A program made the position numbers and the translations under genes. The notes beneath the pieces are model-generated. The model made no database searches, was not told the DNA's origin, and worked only from the letters and a program-made list of their open reading frames with translations. From Trebonia sp035294225 (GTDB taxonomy: Bacteria > Actinomycetota > Actinomycetes > Streptosporangiales > Streptosporangiaceae), in NCBI GenBank assembly GCA_035294225.1, contig DATGLH010000093.1, positions 18,203 through 82,202 on the forward strand: a DNA stretch of 64,000 bases, written 5' to 3'. Shown piece by piece: positions 61,359 to 64,000 of this stretch; the stretch's first letter is position 1; every line of letters starts with the position of its first letter.

Positions 61359-62938
61359 CTCGGATTCCGATCAGGCGGGCGCTGATCAGCGTCTATGACA
61401 AGAGCGGCCTCGCGGACCTGGCCCGCGGGCTGCACGACGCGGGCGCGGAGATCGTCTCCACCGGCACCACGGCGAGGACCATCGAGGCGGTCGGCGTCCC
61501 GGTCACCAGGGTAGAGAACCTCACCGGCTTCCCCGAGTGCCTGGACGGCCGGGTCAAGACCCTGCACCCGCGGGTGCACGCGGGCCTGCTCGCCGACATG
61601 GCCAACCCAGCGCACGAGGCGCAGCTACGCGAGCTCGGCATCGAGCCGTTCCAGCTGCTCGTGTCCAACCTGTACCCGTTCGAGCAGACGGTCGCGTCCG
61701 GCGCGGGCCCGGACGAGACGATCGAGCAGATCGACATCGGCGGCCCGGCGATGGTCCGCGCGGCCGCCAAGAACCACGGCAGCGTGGCGGTCGTGACCAG
61801 CCCCGGCCAGTACCCCGAAACCCTCAAGGCGCTGGCCGAGGGCGGTTTCACGAGCGCGGAACGCCGCCGCCTGGCGGCCGCCGCGTACGCGCACACCGCC
61901 GCCTACGACGCCGCGGTGGCGTCCTGGTTCGCCGCCAGCTACGCGCCGGACGAGACCGCGCAGCGGACCGGCTGGCCGGATATCGCCGCCGCCGTGTGGA
62001 CCCGCTCCGAGGTGCTCCGCTATGGGGAGAACCCGCACCAGCAGGCGGCGCTTTACACATCGTCACCCCGAACGGAAGCGGGCGGCTCCGGCATCGCCAG
62101 CGCCGAGGTCCTGCACGGCAAGGCGATGTCCTACAACAACTACGTCGACGCCGACGCCGCGCGGCGCGCGGCCTACGACTTCGGCGAGCCGTGCGTGGCG
62201 ATCATCAAGCACTCGAACCCGTGCGGCATCGCGATCGGGACCGACATCGCCGACGCGCACGCCAAGGCGCACGCGTGCGACCCGGTGTCCGCCTACGGCG
62301 GCGTCATAGCGGCCAACGACGTGGTGACCGCGCGGATGGCCGAGCAGGTCACCGAGGGGTTCGCCGAGGTGGTGATCGCGCCGGACTTCGAACCGGAGGC
62401 GCTGGAGATCCTCTCCGGGAGGTGGAAGAACATCCGGCTGCTCCGCTGCGCTCCGCCGCCCGCCCGCCCGGAGCTCCGGGAGTGGCGTCAGGTGAGCGGC
62501 GGGATGCTGGTGCAGTCGGCCGACCTGATCGACGCCCCCGGCGACTACCCGGAGCGGTGGGAGCTGAAGGCAGGCGCCCCGGCCGGCCCCGCGGTCCTCG
62601 CCGACCTGGCGTTCGCCTGGCGCGCGTGCCGCGCGGTGAAGTCGAACGCCATCCTGCTCGCGTCCGGCGGCGCCTCCGTCGGCGTGGGCATGGGCCAGGT
62701 GAACCGGGTGGACTCGGCGCGGCTGGCTGTGGCCAGGGCCGGAAACCGGGCGGCCGGATCTGTGGCCGCCTCTGACGCGTTCTTCCCGTTTTCTGACGGT
62801 TTCGAGATACTCGCGGAAGCGGGTGTCCGCGCGGTCGTCGAGCCGGGCGGCTCCGTCCGGGACGACAGCGTGGTGGCCGCCGCGCAAGCGGCGGGCGTGA
62901 CGCTGTACTTCACCGGGGTCCGGCACTTCTACCACTAG
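61355..62938 (+). CDS. purH: Bifunctional AICAR formyltransferase / IMP cyclohydrolase
   Basis: Last two steps of IMP synthesis. TTG start in a TTGA overlap with purN; 527 residues. The N-terminal MGS-like cyclohydrolase (1-200) has RALISVYDKSGL, STGTTARTIE and KTLHPRVHAGLLAD. The C-terminal transferase has MSYNNYVDADAA, KHSNPCG and SDAFFPFSDG. Downstream folD supplies one-carbon folate interconversion. Confidence 0.96.
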   Translation: MTRIPIRRALISVYDKSGLADLARGLHDAGAEIVSTGTTARTIEAVGVPVTRVENLTGFPECLDGRVKTLHPRVHAGLLADMANPAHEAQLRELGIEPFQLLVSNLYPFEQTVASGAGPDETIEQIDIGGPAMVRAAAKNHGSVAVVTSPGQYPETLKALAEGGFTSAERRRLAAAAYAHTAAYDAAVASWFAASYAPDETAQRTGWPDIAAAVWTRSEVLRYGENPHQQAALYTSSPRTEAGGSGIASAEVLHGKAMSYNNYVDADAARRAAYDFGEPCVAIIKHSNPCGIAIGTDIADAHAKAHACDPVSAYGGVIAANDVVTARMAEQVTEGFAEVVIAPDFEPEALEILSGRWKNIRLLRCAPPPARPELREWRQVSGGMLVQSADLIDAPGDYPERWELKAGAPAGPAVLADLAFAWRACRAVKSNAILLASGGASVGVGMGQVNRVDSARLAVARAGNRAAGSVAASDAFFPFSDGFEILAEAGVRAVVEPGGSVRDDSVVAAAQAAGVTLYFTGVRHFYH

Positions 62939-62947
62939 GAGTCCTCT

Positions 62948-63808
62948 TTGAGCGCTTCCATCTTGGACGGCAAGGCGACCGCCGCGCGGGTACGGGCGGA
63001 TCTGAAGGAGCGGGTGGCCGCGCTGGCCGCGCGCGGTGTCGTGCCGGGGCTTGGCACGATCCTGGTCGGGGACGACCCGGGCAGCCACGCGTACGTGGCG
63101 GGCAAGCACCGGGACTGCGCCCAGGTGGGCATCGCGTCGATCCGCCGCGACCTGCCGGCCGACGCCACGCAGGCCCAGGTGGAGGAGGCGGTCGCGGAAC
63201 TGAACGCCGACCCCGCGTGCACCGGGTACATCGTCCAGCTTCCGCTGCCCGCCGGGCTGGACGAGAAGCGGGTGCTGCACCTGATGGACCCGGCGAAGGA
63301 CGCGGACGGCCTGCACCCGGTCAACCTCGGCAAGCTCGTCCTCGGCGAGGAGGGCCCGCTGCCGTGCACGCCGCGCGGCATCGTGGTGCTGTTGCGCCAG
63401 TACGGCGTGGAGATCGCGGGCGCCGAGGTCACCGTGGTGGGCCGCGGCATCACCGTGGGCCGCGCGCTCGGGCTGCTCCTCACCCGGCGGTCGGAGAACG
63501 CGACGGTGACGCTGTGTCACACCGGGACGAAGGACCTCGCCGCGCACACGCGCGCCGCCGACATCGTCGTGGTCGCGGCGGGACGGCCGGGGCTGCTGAC
63601 CGCCGACATGGTCCGCCCGGGCGCTGCCGTGCTCGACGTCGGCATCACCCGCACCGAGGCTGGCCTGGTGGGCGACGTCGCGCCGGACGTCGCCGAGGTC
63701 GCCGGCTGGATCGCCCCGATGCCCGGCGGGGTCGGCCCGATGACCCGTGCGATGCTGCTCGCTAACGTGGTAGAGGCGGCCGAGCGCTCACTGGCTACTA
63801 GTGAGTAA
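62948..63808 (+). CDS. folD: Methylenetetrahydrofolate dehydrogenase / cyclohydrolase
   Basis: TTG start at 62948 with GGAGTCC upstream, nine bases after purH; 286 residues. Substrate motifs are near 36-50 (LGTILVGDDPGSHAYVAGK, including the catalytic Lys) and GYIVQLPLP, then DGLHPVNLG. The NADP-binding VGRGITVGRALGLLL and the ending PMPGGVGPMTRAML are intact. It makes the formyl donor for purN and purH. Confidence 0.95.
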   Translation: MSASILDGKATAARVRADLKERVAALAARGVVPGLGTILVGDDPGSHAYVAGKHRDCAQVGIASIRRDLPADATQAQVEEAVAELNADPACTGYIVQLPLPAGLDEKRVLHLMDPAKDADGLHPVNLGKLVLGEEGPLPCTPRGIVVLLRQYGVEIAGAEVTVVGRGITVGRALGLLLTRRSENATVTLCHTGTKDLAAHTRAADIVVVAAGRPGLLTADMVRPGAAVLDVGITRTEAGLVGDVAPDVAEVAGWIAPMPGGVGPMTRAMLLANVVEAAERSLATSE

Positions 63809-63861
63809 CATAGAGTACGCGTGAGGGAAGGTCTCCATCGCGCAGGAGGGCAGCGTCGTCC

Positions 63862-64000
63862 ATGAATATCGTGGTCTGTGTTAAGCAGGTGCCGGATACC
63901 GCTTCGGAGCGGAGGCTGCGCCAGGATGGCACGGTTGACCGGGCCGGGCCGGAGGGGGTGGTCAACGAGCTGGATGAGTATGCGATCGAGGAGGGGCTGC
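63862..64000 (+). CDS. etfB: Electron transfer flavoprotein beta subunit (partial)
   Basis: ATG at 63862; 46 codons before the window ends. The product starts MNIVVCVKQVPDTASERRL and continues with VVNELDEYAIEEGL, the recognised EtfB beginning. A GGAGGG lies upstream. The rest, and probably etfA, lie beyond the window. Confidence 0.9.
   Translation, partial: MNIVVCVKQVPDTASERRLRQDGTVDRAGPEGVVNELDEYAIEEGL

Overview
The window is 64 kb of high-GC actinobacterial chromosome. Support for this comes from GTG/TTG starts throughout, S14 of the zinc type, a conservon (cvnABCD), DUF397/DUF5753 regulators, a PerM-like DUF6542/DUF6350 gene set, and the gene order rpoC-str-S10-spc-alpha-rplM/rpsI-glmM-acpS-alr-tsa, then pcrA-icmB-sucCD-perM-purNH-folD. 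The order resembles Streptomyces and Streptosporangiales. I cannot name the genus from sequence alone. No tRNA, rRNA, CRISPR, prophage, insertion sequence or biosynthetic cluster is visible.

Layout. (1) 1-5135: tail of rpoC, its terminator, a long leader, then the str operon (rpsL, rpsG, fusA, tuf) closed by a strong hairpin. (2) 5171-16985: S10, spc and secY-adk genes, tightly packed on the plus strand, interrupted by three spacers made of G-run/C-run hairpins. (3) 16986-24170: repeat-rich spacer, map, a DUF1707 membrane protein, infA, rpmJ, rpsM, rpsK, rpsD, rpoA, rplQ, truA. (4) 24448-36468: an unknown low-complexity membrane protein on the minus strand, rplM-rpsI behind a structured leader, then glmM, acpS, nnr, alr, tsaE, a second low-complexity membrane protein, tsaB, rimI and tsaD. 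This block covers cell-wall precursors, acyl-carrier activation, metabolite repair and the t6A tRNA modification. (5) 36697-43621: a minus-strand molybdenum hydroxylase operon (coxS-L-M-G, form II type), a 659-base spacer holding an inverted-repeat element, and an amino-acid permease. (6) 43740-50378: a WhiJ-like regulatory trio (DUF5753 regulator, DUF397 protein, anti-sigma-type ATPase) next to the conservon cvnABCD. (7) 50553-64000: pcrA, a DUF6542 membrane protein, an LCP cell-wall ligase, a B12-binding mutase subunit, sucD-sucC, a PerM-like membrane protein, a small membrane protein, purN-purH, folD and the start of etfB.

Most of the window is conserved housekeeping, and I do not see a wholly new multi-gene system. 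The points most worth checking are: S12 carries Arg at position 88, a streptomycin-resistance position; a homologous family of G/C-run hairpins recurs in ribosomal-protein spacers; a 215-base element with about 26-base inverted ends lies beside a pair of mutually exclusive hairpins upstream of the permease; a duplicated palindrome lies between rplQ and truA; cvnB and cvnC overlap by 104 bases; and many genes look leaderless, with TANNNT boxes 7-8 bases before the start codon.
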